41,308 nucleotides of DNA from Gryganskiella cystojenkinii (Eukaryota; Mortierellomycota; Mortierellomycetes; Mortierellales; Mortierellaceae): assembly GCA_015852425.1 (NCBI GenBank), contig JAAAIG010000293.1, positions 1 to 41,308 of the forward strand, given 5' to 3'. Positions 1-10,368 of the stretch are shown here, piece by piece (the first letter of the stretch is position 1; each line of letters begins with the position of its first letter). Made by a program: the position numbers and the translations under genes. The notes under the pieces were generated by a model that was not told the DNA's origin, made no database searches, and worked only from the letters and a program-made list of their open reading frames with translations.

Positions 1-20
1 GAGTCGACGATGCCAAGTAA

Positions 21-644
21 CACAAGAGTCGAGAGTCAAGCGGCTGTACTGTTGCCGACGGCCAGTTCAAACGCACGATCCAAACCCTTAAACACATGCT
101 GCATGCCTACGTCGATCAAAAAGTCACCGACTGGGAGTTGTGCCTCTGGGGTCTGGAATTCGCCTACAACAACTCGATCAACGTGTCCACTGGTTTCTCG
201 CCATTTTTCCTCAACAAAGGTTTTCACCCTTGGGTCCCTGCCACACTTGTCAGCCCTACGACTTCCACGGTCCCTGCCCTTGATCAGTTCTTGCAAAACC
301 AGGCCGACAACCTCACTGTCGCCAAAGCCACCATTGAAGAAGCCCAAATCCGACAAACTCAGAATGCAGATCGCCTTTGACGGGATCACACGTTTACAGT
401 TGGCGACCAAGTCCTCCTCTCCTCCAACCACACCACCGCCACTGTCAACAAGAACTGCCCTGCATGCAAACTCCAGAGTCAATACATAGGACCTTTCACC
501 ATCTTGGAGCATCCCTCCTCTGTGCCTATCACACTCTTGGATATTTTTTTCTAGATACAGATCTCTCTCATATCATGTTCTGTTCATAAAACGCAGAAAG
601 TAACAACCTTGGATACTAAGCGCCGAATCAGTAGAAGGATTTAA
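21..644 (+). pseudogene. Decayed Ty3/gypsy-type retrotransposon, integrase C-terminal fragment
   Basis: In one forward frame, after a stop at 18-20, the translation resembles the end of a Ty3/gypsy integrase core: an ADGQFKRTIQTL stretch near 54-89 (family pattern TDGQTERVN-TLE), then WELCLWGLEFAYNNS and STGFSPFFLNKGFHPW (family pattern EFAYN-S-H-STG-SPF-L-YG-HP). An in-frame TGA at 378-380 interrupts it. The frame then continues with a VGDQVLL motif and a GPFTILE motif, as in the integrase C-terminal SH3-like region. A second in-frame stop follows at 552-554. Weak chromodomain-like sequence (VTTLDTKRRI) continues to a stop at 642-644. No reverse transcriptase, RNase H, LTR or primer-binding site is visible, and the element starts at or before the window edge. 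The stops and missing parts mean it is inactive. Family assignment is by pattern recognition only. Confidence 0.8.
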
Positions 645-803
645 TCGTGATCCTACCGTAACTCTACATCTGACTGACATTCAGTGTATCTGTGGCGATG
701 ATATTGTGTTGAATGTTTTTAAAATTAAGAATGCGTATGTTGTATATGTGGGGTCACCTAGGCAGGTTTGTGACACAAGCAATTTTTTTTTGTCTCTCGT
801 TTT

Positions 804-2511
804 TTATTTGTGTGTTCCTTGGGAATGGTCATGGCTTGTTCGTAACTGCCCACATGCGCCCATAATATCAAGACCTCTTGGCCACCGGATTGTGGTTGGA
901 ACACCTAGATTTTCAACGATCCTCGAGAATCCAACAATATGGTCTCGTGGTGAGCTGACATACCTACTTCCAGGCCATGGGTTGAACGGTATCAGGTTCA
1001 CATGCGATGGAATTCCTGTCAGAAGGCCTGCTAGTGCCTTTGCTTCTTGAAAGCTGTCATTGACATCTTTCAACATCACGTATCTGTTGGCAGAGATAAT
1101 GGGAAGAAGACAGTAAGCCTCAGTCATTTACCTCATGGTACCAGAGTTCTGTCACTGTTAAACTTACTCAAACGTGATCCTTTGGCTATCCCGATTGGAC
1201 CCTCCCATCGCCTCAGAGTACTCTTTACATGCAGCAAGCAGCATCTTTAGAGGAAAAGTCCTAGTTAAGTAAGTGTAACGAGTGTTAGAAGGGCTGTCGA
1301 GAAGAGCCTATTAATCAAACGAGCTTGGATAATGAAAGTTACCTGTTGATCGGTACAATTTCATCTCTTAGCTTGTCATTAGTGGCATGCAATGAGATAG
1401 CAAGTCCAATTCCCTCAAGTTCTGCAAGCTTGCGAAGGCCTGGCGCAACTCCCGAAGTGGACACTGTGATCTTGCTCTTTGGCATTGCAATGCCGTCCTT
1501 GTCTGTCAGGATCTCAATGGCTTGTTTGACATTCCTAAGCAGGGCCAATCAGTCACACATTAGTCCAGAAGTAATTTTCCAATGAGGTAGCAGTAGCACT
1601 ATATCGGTACACCATACCTCCAATTGTACAGAGGCTCGCCTTGGCCCATAAAAACGATATTGTTGACACGCCGTTGGGTTGTCTTGGATAGAGGTAGGTC
1701 GCCATAGTCCTTGGCAGGGATCATGTACTGCCCAATGATCTCCCCTGGTGTCAAATTCCTCAGCAACTTTTGAGTACCCGTGTGGCAAAAAGTGCAAGCG
1801 AGTGAGCATCCAACTTGACTGCTGATGCACTGGGTTCCTCTATCTGCAACCATCGGGATAAAAACAGACTCGACCATAGCCTTGGCGTCACCAAAACCTA
1901 CTAGTAGCTTCCTCGTGCCGTCTACTGGTGATAACAGATCCGTCTACGGTTGTCAAAGGGGCGATGCTTAGTTTTGATTATTGACCAGGCATCCTCCATG
2001 ATATCATGATCAAAACATGGCTTACCACAACACGGCCATAATCTATCGTATACTTTAGCTTGAGCTCATCTCTGATTCCTTTCGGCACGTTGAGCATGTC
2101 GTCAATGCTCGTAACGCCGCGTTGGTAAAGGAAGCGCCATATTTGATCCGCTGTGTATGATTTGATTCCTGATATTGACTCAAGTTCGTCCTTCAATTGT
2201 TGTCTGCTGAGTCCGATTAGGTTCTTCTTGTTCCAATCGCGTACAGGTGCCGTGTAGTCCGAGGTAGAGGTAAAAGCAGTAGCCTCATCCATGACCGATG
2301 AGATCAACTCTGGCCCCTTCCTATGACTTGTTGAATCAAACGTTTTGGGTCGTTGCACACGTTTCTCTGGACGAATAGACGAAAAGAATGCGTGCTGGCA
2401 TTGGGTACATGACATTGTAAGTATACGTCTCCTGTGTGCGGACATGCGTGTGAGAGTTGGTGCTTGGAATGTCCATGAATGATACAGGGTCTGCAGTGCC
2501 GAGGACGCCAT
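804..2511 (-). CDS. RlmN-like radical-SAM rRNA/tRNA adenine C2-methyltransferase
   Basis: Five exons join in phase: 2511-2026, 1943-1618, 1534-1343, 1260-1168 and 1083-804, giving 1377 nt and 458 aa. The protein follows bacterial RlmN along its length. It has an N-terminal helical domain (about residues 95-155), then the radical-SAM Cys motif CSLACTFC (C208, C212, C215), which would bind the 4Fe-4S cluster and S-adenosylmethionine. The [10 protein letters not shown] and ISLHATND blocks follow, then the [11 protein letters not shown] block near 395-405. The two extra catalytic cysteines of the family are present: C201 in TQCISSQVG (like E. coli C118) and C443 in GACGQL (like C355). RlmN makes 2-methyladenosine in 23S rRNA (A2503) and tRNA (A37). 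The first 50 residues are Ser/Arg-rich with few acids, so mitochondrial import is plausible but unproven. The start ATG at 2511 is the first in frame; a second Met lies at residue 23. The introns argue for a resident nuclear gene. Confidence 0.93.
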
Positions 2512-2925
2512 GCTGAGAATTGTCGGTGTGCTTCTGGGGTTCGATGTGTAGAGGGAATGAATGACCTAAAAGAAAAAAAAAGAAAAAGGGACGAAAAACG
2601 AGGAAAAGGCAGTCACACTCGATCGGATCGAGGAATTGCAAGCCACCAATTGAGACCCTTCATTTGCTGGATGATACCTCTTTCGTTGATTTGTGCATTT
2701 GCGTTCATCCAACAATCCCCTTTGCACGCGCAATCATCTCTTCTTTACCGCGACGCCCTTTCTTTTTCTATTTTCTTTTTCTTTGCTCTCTACCGGCCTC
2801 AGTTTGATTAATTTGATTGCTCCTCTTGGGATTCTCATCAAGACATTGCGTCGTGTCAAAAGAAAAACAAAAACATAAGTCTTCTCCTTTGACCTTCTCT
2901 CCTCTCTCCCTTCCCTCCTTTCAAC
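2512..2925. promoter_or_regulatory. Divergent intergenic region between rlmN-like gene and THP3
   Basis: This 414-bp stretch separates the start of the minus-strand RlmN gene from the plus-strand THP3 gene and must hold both 5' regions. It contains A-rich runs near 2569-2605, pyrimidine-rich runs at 2760-2790 and 2880-2925, and no convincing TATA box. Short open frames here are low-complexity and lack recognisable protein sequence. The pyrimidine tract just before the THP3 start could be a 5' UTR or part of an intron (see the CTG-start finding). Confidence 0.5.
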
Positions 2926-5900
2926 CTGGCGGACCAAACTCCAGCGGCCTCTTCGGCAGATCAGGCAGCAGCAAACCTTTACGCAGAGCAGTACCAACAG
3001 TACACTCAGCAATACGAAGCCTGGTAAGCTCTTGCTCGTTTTGGGTTGATTCATTCATTCCTATTCCCAAGGATTGTCTGCAGGATCGAACACATCCACA
3101 TCGCAATTGATTCACTCTTTTCTATTTCTCTTGTGTTAAATCCCAGGCTTGCCGCAAACCCAGGATATCAGCAGCCCCCTGCACCAGGAACTGTCCCTCC
3201 AACTGGGTCATCTGTAGCCGCGTCTACCCAAGACTATTCTGCGTACTACCACCACCAACAACAGTACGCGCCTCTTCAAGCCCCGCAACAGACGCCCTCA
3301 TCACATCAGCGACCCCTGACACCAGAAGAGCAGTACGCCCAGCAGTACTCAGCATACTACGCCCAATACGGATACGCTGTGCCACCAGCAGCAGGTGCAT
3401 CCACAGCAACCCCAGCAGTACCTGTATCAGTTCAAACGCCTGCCGCCGTCGGATCTAACATTGCTTCTTCAGCAGCGTACCATCAGGCAGCCTACCCAGA
3501 TTATTACGCCCAACAGTCGCAGACTTATCAGCCGTATCCATACACGGCGGCGTCTCATCCTCCGCATCTCCAAGCCTCAGTTCCACAACAGCCTCAGCAG
3601 CCAGCAGCCACGTCCGTACTAACCCCTTATTCTTACCAATCGTCATATCAAAGCCCTCAACAGCTTCCATCTTACTCCTCCTCTCCTTATAGCTCAAGCA
3701 CAGCCGGATCCTCTTCTTATCAACCCCCGCAAGCGGCATCAGGGGCATCTTACTCAGGATATCAGCAGGTGAATCAGTACGGAAAGTCAGGACCATATTC
3801 ACAGCCGCAGTCACAGGCACAGAAACAACCTGCATTCGACTATCAGGCATTTCAAAGACAAAAGCATCTGGAGGCCGAGAATTTGAGACAGAGACGACTG
3901 AACGAAGAACAAGGACGAAATCTGAACATAGAGCAGAAACTTAGAGACACAACAATTTCTGACAAAGGTTACCAATCCAGGTATGCTTACGTACTATTCG
4001 CTGCTTGCGCGCCGTTGTGCACCTCGTACTTCACTTATCATTCGACTAATGCCTTCTTACCCCTGATAAAACATTAGAAACGACATTGACAACATGTCCA
4101 AGTCCAAGCTTGAGAGTAAGATGAAAAGACCTTCTAAAATTGTGCTTGAAAAACCAAAGAACTATTGCACTGACCTCACACTGGTTTACCATTGCCTTGG
4201 CCTACCTCATCTAGAGCCCGCTTACTTGTCGGTAAAGTCCAAAAAAGTAAAGCCATTGACGACCAATGTATTAGAGTCGAAAGAGCAACAGCAGACTACT
4301 GGAGGCAACGAAGGTTGGCCGCAGTCCTTGAAAGATTATGTGCAGCGGGTCTTTGAAACAATTGCAGACGAGGATCGTGATGTAGCTCAAAATGAGCTCA
4401 AGAGCCTGGTATCTAAATACCATGCTCAGAATTTGCTGTGGGTGGTCGATTGGGATTCAATGGAGGTGCCAAGGTGAGCTCTATGCATACTCAATATTTT
4501 CGTACTAAGCTTTACGTTGCCTCTAACGCGAACCATTCTCTTTGCGTTCCTCTCTAAAATATTCAGCCATTTCAAGAAAAAGATATCGTAAGTCAGTCTC
4601 AATCTCTTTTAGGCGTATACACGTTGCTTTCGATACACACTAACTCATATCCCATATTCATTAGCCGTCGAATGAGTGATTCACCGGAAATGGAAACTAT
4701 GGGATCAGAGGAGCGAGCAAGGCGCGAGAAGAGAATGCGTCGTTTTGAAGACCAGTTAGAGGAAAAACCACCAGCGAAAAAAAATTCTCGTGTTCCAGTC
4801 GCTCCACCTGTGTTCAACTCGGATGTTATTGATTGGGATGAGTACACAATCGTGGGTACCAGCACAAAGCTGGAAAAGAATTACTTGCGCTTGACTTCGG
4901 TAAGTGATGGCATATGTTATGTCGTGGTTTCTCGGGGTTCACGCACTTGATATTAACGTTCCTTTCCTTACTATTGTTTTAGGCGCCTGAACCGTCGACC
5001 GTCCGCCCAGTTCATATTTTGAAGAAAACTCTTGAGCTGTTGAAGGATAAATGGCGTCAAGATCAAAATTACGCCTACATTTGTGACCAGTTCAAGAGCG
5101 TTCGACAGGATCTTACAGTGAGTGCTGTTGCCTTTTTGCGGTTCATTCTCTCTGCAGCGTTAGGTGTTTTCACGGATATTAATCACTGAATTTGTTGATT
5201 TTCAGGTCCAACGTATTAAGAACGAGTTCACTGTTCAAGTTTATGAAATCCACGCGAGAATCGCTTTGGAGAAGGTATGTCAAATATGCAGAATTCCAAA
5301 GAAGTCACTCCTTATGTTGATGCTTCGTCCTTGTATCTAACTGCTATCCGCGATAATTTAGGGTGATCTTGGCGAATACAATCAATGCCAGACTCAGCTC
5401 AAGCAGTTGTACCAGTACGGACTGAAGGGCCACGTAATGGAATTTGCAGCCTATCGAATCCTCTATCTTTTGCACACCAGGAACCCTTCTGGTAAGAGCT
5501 CATAGGAGATGATGATTCAAGAGTGCCACTAGCGCGGTTGGTTATCCTGAGTTCACGATTTTGACTTTTGTATTATTCCTTTGCAGACATTATCGCTATG
5601 CTGGCATCTCTTACACCTGCGCAAAAGCAAGATCCTTTTGTAAAGCACGCTCTGCAAGTTCGCACGTCTTTGGCATCCTCTAATTATCATGCCCTGTTCA
5701 AGTTGTATCTCGAGTCACCTAACATGGGCGGGTATTTAATGGATCAATTCGTGGAACGCGAGCGGGTGGAGGCTATGAAGACCATTTGCAAAGCGTAAGT
5801 GATCCAAGAGGCCGCATTTTTCATTTATTGTCTTTATATAGATCAATTAATTTGTCTCTTGTTTTTCAACTTGTCGTCTTTAGCTACCGTCCTTCTATCG

Positions 5901-6115
5901 AAGTATCGTTCTTGGTATCAACCCTTGGGTTTACAGACGAGATCGATTGCATCAACTTCTTAAAGTCTATTGGGATCCTCGCATTTTTAAATCAGGACGC
6001 GGATCCAGCCACGGGAAAGAAGCAACACCAATATTTGGACACAAAGCAGGCTGTACCTTACGTCTTGGAGGCTGGCAAGAAATACCAAGTCATTGATATT
6101 AAGGGCCAGATCTAA
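2926..6115 (+). CDS. THP3: SAC3/GANP-family protein of THP3/LENG8 type
   Basis: Ten exons join in phase: 2926-3023, 3147-3980, 4078-4473, 4567-4587, 4665-4899, 4983-5117, 5206-5274, 5362-5491, 5587-5794 and 5884-6115 (2358 nt, 785 aa). Residues 1 to about 280 are Gln/Tyr/Ser/Pro-rich low complexity. A charged region and a conserved [13 protein letters not shown] block lie in the middle. Residues from about 529 form the SAC3/GANP helical domain, with [40 protein letters not shown] and [15 protein letters not shown]. Yeast Thp3, with Csn12, acts in transcription elongation and mRNA processing; LENG8 is the animal relative. Exon 4 is a 21-nt microexon. No ATG is in frame upstream of the conserved start: an in-frame TGA lies at 2890-2892, and CTG at 2926-2928 precedes codons reading ADQTPAAS. 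So either CTG initiates or an unseen upstream exon joins at an AG near 2945. The family call is firm; the 5' end is not. Confidence 0.88.
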
Positions 6116-6224
6116 ACAACGTTTCTTTTCTGCAAACTTTTCTTCTTCTTTCGTTATCGCTTGCTTTCTTTGTTTACTTGTAGACTACAAATGTAACGTT
6201 ATCTTTTGGGTATGGAAAAATCGA

Positions 6225-6230
6225 AATAAA
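6225..6230 (+). terminator. Putative poly(A) signal AATAAA for THP3
   Basis: A canonical AATAAA hexamer lies 110 nt after the THP3 stop codon and just before the convergent copper ATPase gene ends at 6250. The transcripts of the two genes may therefore overlap or abut here. This is a motif match only. Confidence 0.5.
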
Positions 6231-6249
6231 ATGATAATTTTTTTTTTGC

Positions 6250-9200
6250 TCAGACAAACTGGTCTAGCTCTGTCTCCTCCACTGCAACTCGAGCGTACCC
6301 TTTCCCTCTCGAGTGGACCTTGCCTTCTTGTACTCCTCCGAGTGACATCCGCCAATGCGCGCGAATCATCGCCTCTTTGCGTTTCTGATACTCCTTTCGT
6401 TGAAGAGCCTTAAGCTCTTGATCAGTCAGGTCTCGAACTTGTGGCTTCTTCCAACGCTTCAGCCAGAGACTTGAGCAGACTACACTTACACTCGAGCAAG
6501 CCATCATCAAACCAGCAAGCATTGGGTGGATGTGATAACCCCAAGGTAGGAGAAGACCCATGGCAATTGGAACGCCCAAAATGTTGTACACACAGGCCCA
6601 TGCAAAGTTATACCGAATCCTTCGGAAAATCGCTCTGCAGAGGTCCACCGCAGCCACGACATCGGTGAGGTCGCCACGCATCAAGATCATATCAGCTGCT
6701 TCCATGGCAATATCAGTTCCGGATTCTAATGCGATTCCCAGGTTGCTTTGCGCTAAGGCAGGGGAATCGTTGATACCGTCTCCGATCATCGCAACACAGT
6801 GCCCTTGGTCTTGGAGTTTGGAAATAATGGAGCTCTTTCCGGCAGGTGAGACGCCAGCGTGGATCTCATGAATGCCACATTCCGCTGCGACGACTCGAGC
6901 AACCAGCGGTTGATCACCCGTGACCATGGCGACTTGAATGCCCATCTGCTGGAGTGTGGCAACTGTTCGGGCGGCTTGAGGCCTGATCGTGTCCGAGAGC
7001 GCAATCCACCCTACAAACCGGCTGTTAATGGCGACCAAGACAGTCGTGCGTCCATGCTTCTCCTGTTCCGCCTTTTCCTTTGCCAGCTGAGCAGGCAATT
7101 CGACTTGTCGTTCCAAAAGCCAAGATGTATTGCCGATTACAACTCGACAGGGATCTGACACGGACTTTGTCGTGACCGTGCACTCGATTCCTTGTCCCGG
7201 CTTGGATGAAAATTGGGAGACGGAAGCCAGGAACTGTTCCACGCCTAATCTTTCCTTTGCAAAAAATCCAATCGCGCGACCAAGTGGGTGTTCCGACGCC
7301 GATTCCGCAGCACCGACGATGGTGAGAAGGTCACGCTCATTCATGTACTCTAGCGAATGCGAGCTGCTTCCCTCCGCGGACGACGACAATGATGACGGCA
7401 TATCCATATTCCAGACCGCAACCACAAGCTTCCCGTTCGTCAAAGTGCCGGTCTTGTCGAAGACAACCATCGTGATTTTGTGGGCTTCTTCTAAAGCAGT
7501 CGCGCTCTTGATCAGGATGCCATGCTGCGCACCAACTCCAGTACCAACCATCACGGCTGTCGGCGTTGAAAGTCCCAAGGCACATGGGCACGCGACGACG
7601 ATAACGGATATGCAAAGCTTTAAGCAGGCAACAAATTTGGAGGGTTCCTTGGAGAACATGCCCGGAAGCTCTGACTGCTGAAAAGAGTGCGAAATCACCA
7701 TCCAGACTACAAATGTTAACAAGGCTATCATGATCACAGAGGGTACAAATACCCCTGCGATTTTGTCCGCGTATGCTTGAATCGGTGCCTTCGATGTTTG
7801 CGCGTCCTCGACGAGCTGCACGATCTGAGCCAGCGTTGTCTCCGATCCCACTCGGGTGGCCTCCATGTCAAACGTTCCAAGGGCATTGACCGTGCCACCA
7901 ATGACTGTCGATCCGGGACCTTTGACAATCGGCTCTACCTCACCAGTAACCATACTCTCATCCACTGTAGATTGACCAGAGATAACTTGTCCGTCCGTTG
8001 GAATCTTGTCGCCGGGTACAACCTTGATCCAGTCTCCTCTTTGGATCAGTTGAGAAGGGATCTCTCTTTCCGAGATGCGCTCCCCGGTAGCAGGATCACG
8101 CACGTAGATTGTGCAGGTCGGTGGGGTCAGGCTTAGAAGTTTGGAGAGCGCGACCGATGTTTGACCCTTGGCCATGTTTTCAAGATATCGACCGATGGTA
8201 ACAAAGGTGATCAGCATACTTGATGTGTCAAAAAAGACTGATGCCTTGGGGTGATCAGGCGCAAAGACCGAGTACAGCATCGAGAAGACAGAAAAGGAAA
8301 AGGCCGAGAGAGTTCCAAGTGAGACAAGGACATCCATTGTCGCGACACCGTGCTTGAGGGACTTGTAAGCGCTGATTATAAATCGTCGTCCAACGCCAAA
8401 CTGCACAGGAATTGTCAGGATGCAAGAGAGGATGTCACCCAGAGCCAGGTGAAGGAATAGTTCTGTGTCGTAGATTGCACGACCCCAAGTAAACATCGGC
8501 AGAATCATGGAGACCAAAAACACCGGAATGGCTAAAATCAAACTCGTCTGCAAAGCTTGGCGCCACTCTGCAATCTCCTTGGTTCGGCCTAATGAATCTA
8601 CCTGTGCGTTGTAGGATCGTTCTGCGAGCAGAGCATCGAACCCCATATCTTCAATGCTCTCTACAATATCGCGAACGCCGATAACCTGTGGATCAAACTG
8701 GACTTTGGCCAACTGAAGAGTCAAACTGACACTCGCGGTGAGAATGCCTGGCGTCCTGTGAAGCGCTGTTTCAATTGAGTGAACACAGCTGGCACAGGTC
8801 ATTCCAAACACTTGAACGTCCACCTGGTTTTGGTGATGTTCTTGAATCGGAGCCGCCTCAAATCCAATGTCATTTATGAGACTGGCCAGTTCCTCGGGTG
8901 AGGTCTGTCCTGGGAGGTATTCAATTGTCGCTCGCTCGGCTAAGAGTGCGACCTTGATAGAGACAAGACCCGGCGTGCCTTGGAGGGCTCGCTCGATCGA
9001 AGCGACACAGGAGGCACAGGTCATGCCATTGATGGAAAGTTGGGCTGTACGACTTGAGATGTCGGTGGTCGTCTTCAGGATGCCTGTCGAAGCCGTTGTG
9101 GATGGGACGTGGTTGTCGGGTATATTCGGAGTTGGAATAGGATGGGTATTCGAGGGGGAAATCTGTAAACAGTCGGCGTCGACAGGAACATCAAAACCGC

Positions 9201-9486
9201 AGTCTTCAATATGATCCTTGATTTGAGACAAGGAAATGGCAGATGGATAGTAGGTGACAACGACTTGATGATCCTTGAGAGAGACAAGCACGTTGGAGAT
9301 GCCTGGCTGCGCAGAGAGCGTAGAGGTGATGGCATTGACGCAGGACGTACATGTCATACCAACGACCGGTAGTGTTGTCGTAGTTGAAACTGCAGTTGGC
9401 TCCAGTTCATCAGCGTGGTCCTCATAGTCCTCGTCTTCAGAAGGTCTCAGCAGCTGTTCTCGTGCGTTATCGTCTTCCGTGGACAT
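6250..9486 (-). CDS. CCC2: Cu(+)-transporting P1B-type ATPase, Ccc2/ATP7 family
   Basis: A single 1078-aa frame without introns. Three heavy-metal-associated domains carry GMTCTSC (43-49), GMTCASC (154-160) and GMTCASC (228-234), which bind Cu(I). The P-type core follows: transmembrane helices from about residue 313, the actuator loop TGE (514-516), the intramembrane CPC metal site (633-635), the phosphorylated Asp of DKTGT (D677), a SEHPLG motif of the nucleotide-binding domain, and GDGINDSPAL at the hinge. Family knowledge: Ccc2/ATP7 proteins pump Cu(I) into the late Golgi for multicopper oxidases such as Fet3, receiving it from the Atx1 chaperone. Three HMA domains fall between the two of yeast Ccc2 and the six of human ATP7A/B. 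The gene is convergent with THP3. It is one of two long intronless genes among intron-rich neighbours. The start is the first ATG, directly before an acidic N-terminus. Confidence 0.96.
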   Translation of the reverse strand: MSTEDDNAREQLLRPSEDEDYEDHADELEPTAVSTTTTLPVVGMTCTSCVNAITSTLSAQPGISNVLVSLKDHQVVVTYYPSAISLSQIKDHIEDCGFDVPVDADCLQISPSNTHPIPTPNIPDNHVPSTTASTGILKTTTDISSRTAQLSINGMTCASCVASIERALQGTPGLVSIKVALLAERATIEYLPGQTSPEELASLINDIGFEAAPIQEHHQNQVDVQVFGMTCASCVHSIETALHRTPGILTASVSLTLQLAKVQFDPQVIGVRDIVESIEDMGFDALLAERSYNAQVDSLGRTKEIAEWRQALQTSLILAIPVFLVSMILPMFTWGRAIYDTELFLHLALGDILSCILTIPVQFGVGRRFIISAYKSLKHGVATMDVLVSLGTLSAFSFSVFSMLYSVFAPDHPKASVFFDTSSMLITFVTIGRYLENMAKGQTSVALSKLLSLTPPTCTIYVRDPATGERISEREIPSQLIQRGDWIKVVPGDKIPTDGQVISGQSTVDESMVTGEVEPIVKGPGSTVIGGTVNALGTFDMEATRVGSETTLAQIVQLVEDAQTSKAPIQAYADKIAGVFVPSVIMIALLTFVVWMVISHSFQQSELPGMFSKEPSKFVACLKLCISVIVVACPCALGLSTPTAVMVGTGVGAQHGILIKSATALEEAHKITMVVFDKTGTLTNGKLVVAVWNMDMPSSLSSSAEGSSSHSLEYMNERDLLTIVGAAESASEHPLGRAIGFFAKERLGVEQFLASVSQFSSKPGQGIECTVTTKSVSDPCRVVIGNTSWLLERQVELPAQLAKEKAEQEKHGRTTVLVAINSRFVGWIALSDTIRPQAARTVATLQQMGIQVAMVTGDQPLVARVVAAECGIHEIHAGVSPAGKSSIISKLQDQGHCVAMIGDGINDSPALAQSNLGIALESGTDIAMEAADMILMRGDLTDVVAAVDLCRAIFRRIRYNFAWACVYNILGVPIAMGLLLPWGYHIHPMLAGLMMACSSVSVVCSSLWLKRWKKPQVRDLTDQELKALQRKEYQKRKEAMIRAHWRMSLGGVQEGKVHSRGKGYARVAVEETELDQFV

Positions 9487-10130
9487 TTTCTAGAGCCATG
9501 ATTGTACCAGTTGAAGGGGTTAGCCGCAGGGCGCCTTTAAACGGTTGGAAGGAGAGCCATTGAATAACCTTTAACAGCGCAGCAGTGCCTTACTTGATGC
9601 ACTTTGATGCAGTTGAATGGAGCGTAGTAATGGTGTAATGGTGGAGGTTGTGAATGATGAGTGTAATTGTGAGCGTGAAGTCTATGCTAAGGGTGAAACG
9701 GCGGAAGGGGACGGAGAGAGAGACAAGGGTCAAGCAAAGGAAGGAGGGAGAGGGGGAGTAACGAGGAAAAAAAATCTGATAAACAAACCCGTTGGCGACA
9801 TTGCACGCGATTGGTCCTGTTTCATCCCAAGCGAAATCTGATAACAAACAAGCTTGTAGCTTAAGGGTAACACGACACCTTTATTTTGAACAATAACTAA
9901 GAACAACGATCTCCAAAAAAAAAAAACAAGGCACCGAGTTGGTGCTTTCCCAGTTCCGGGCCCTTTCAAAGGAAACCAGGATAGAGGGCTATCCAAAGTA
10001 GAAAAACTGGGATCTAACAGGTGGAAAAGGACAAGGGATGAGATAACAAAAATAACAAAAGTTGGTTGTTTCCCCGTTTTTGTAAACGGTCGCACAATGA
10101 ATGGTCGAAAATTTAAAAAAACCAGATGGG

Positions 10131-10368
10131 GATGATCTTGAAACACAGGTGAAGTAAAGGCGAGGATGGTCTTGTAACGCAGGCAAAGTTAAGACGCGGA
10201 TAGCCTTGAAACGAAGGTCAAGTTAAAACGAGGATGAACCTGGAATGCAGGTGAAGTTAAGACGCGAATGGCCTTGAAACGAAGGTCAAGGTAAGACGAG
10301 GATGAACCTGGGACGCAGGTGAAGATTTAACGAGGATGAACTTGAAACGTAGGTAAAGTCAAGACGAG
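10131..10368. repeat. 34-bp tandem repeat, 7 copies, with 68-bp higher-order period
   Basis: Seven contiguous units of exactly 34 bp start at 10131, 10165, 10199, 10233, 10267, 10301 and 10335. Each follows a pattern beginning GATGAACTTGAAACG and ending AAGACGAG. Units 3 and 5 share a GCCTTGAAACGAAGGTCAAG version, while units 4 and 6 share an ACCTGG..GCAGGTGAAG version, so the array also repeats every 68 bp. There are no spacers between units, which excludes CRISPR. A degenerate eighth start follows at 10369. It lies in non-coding DNA. Confidence 0.9.

Noticed and set aside
640..850. Plus-strand open frame after the retroelement fragment
   Set aside because: Reads as plausible peptide for about 60 codons, but has no start, no known match and runs into a T tract; no support as a gene.
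9730..10146. Minus-strand frame of 138 codons upstream of CCC2
   Set aside because: Phe/Leu/Pro-rich read-through of A-rich repeats, without domain features.
10131..10368. CRISPR-like array
   Set aside because: The 34-bp units are directly contiguous with no spacers and are diverged, and this is a eukaryotic genome.
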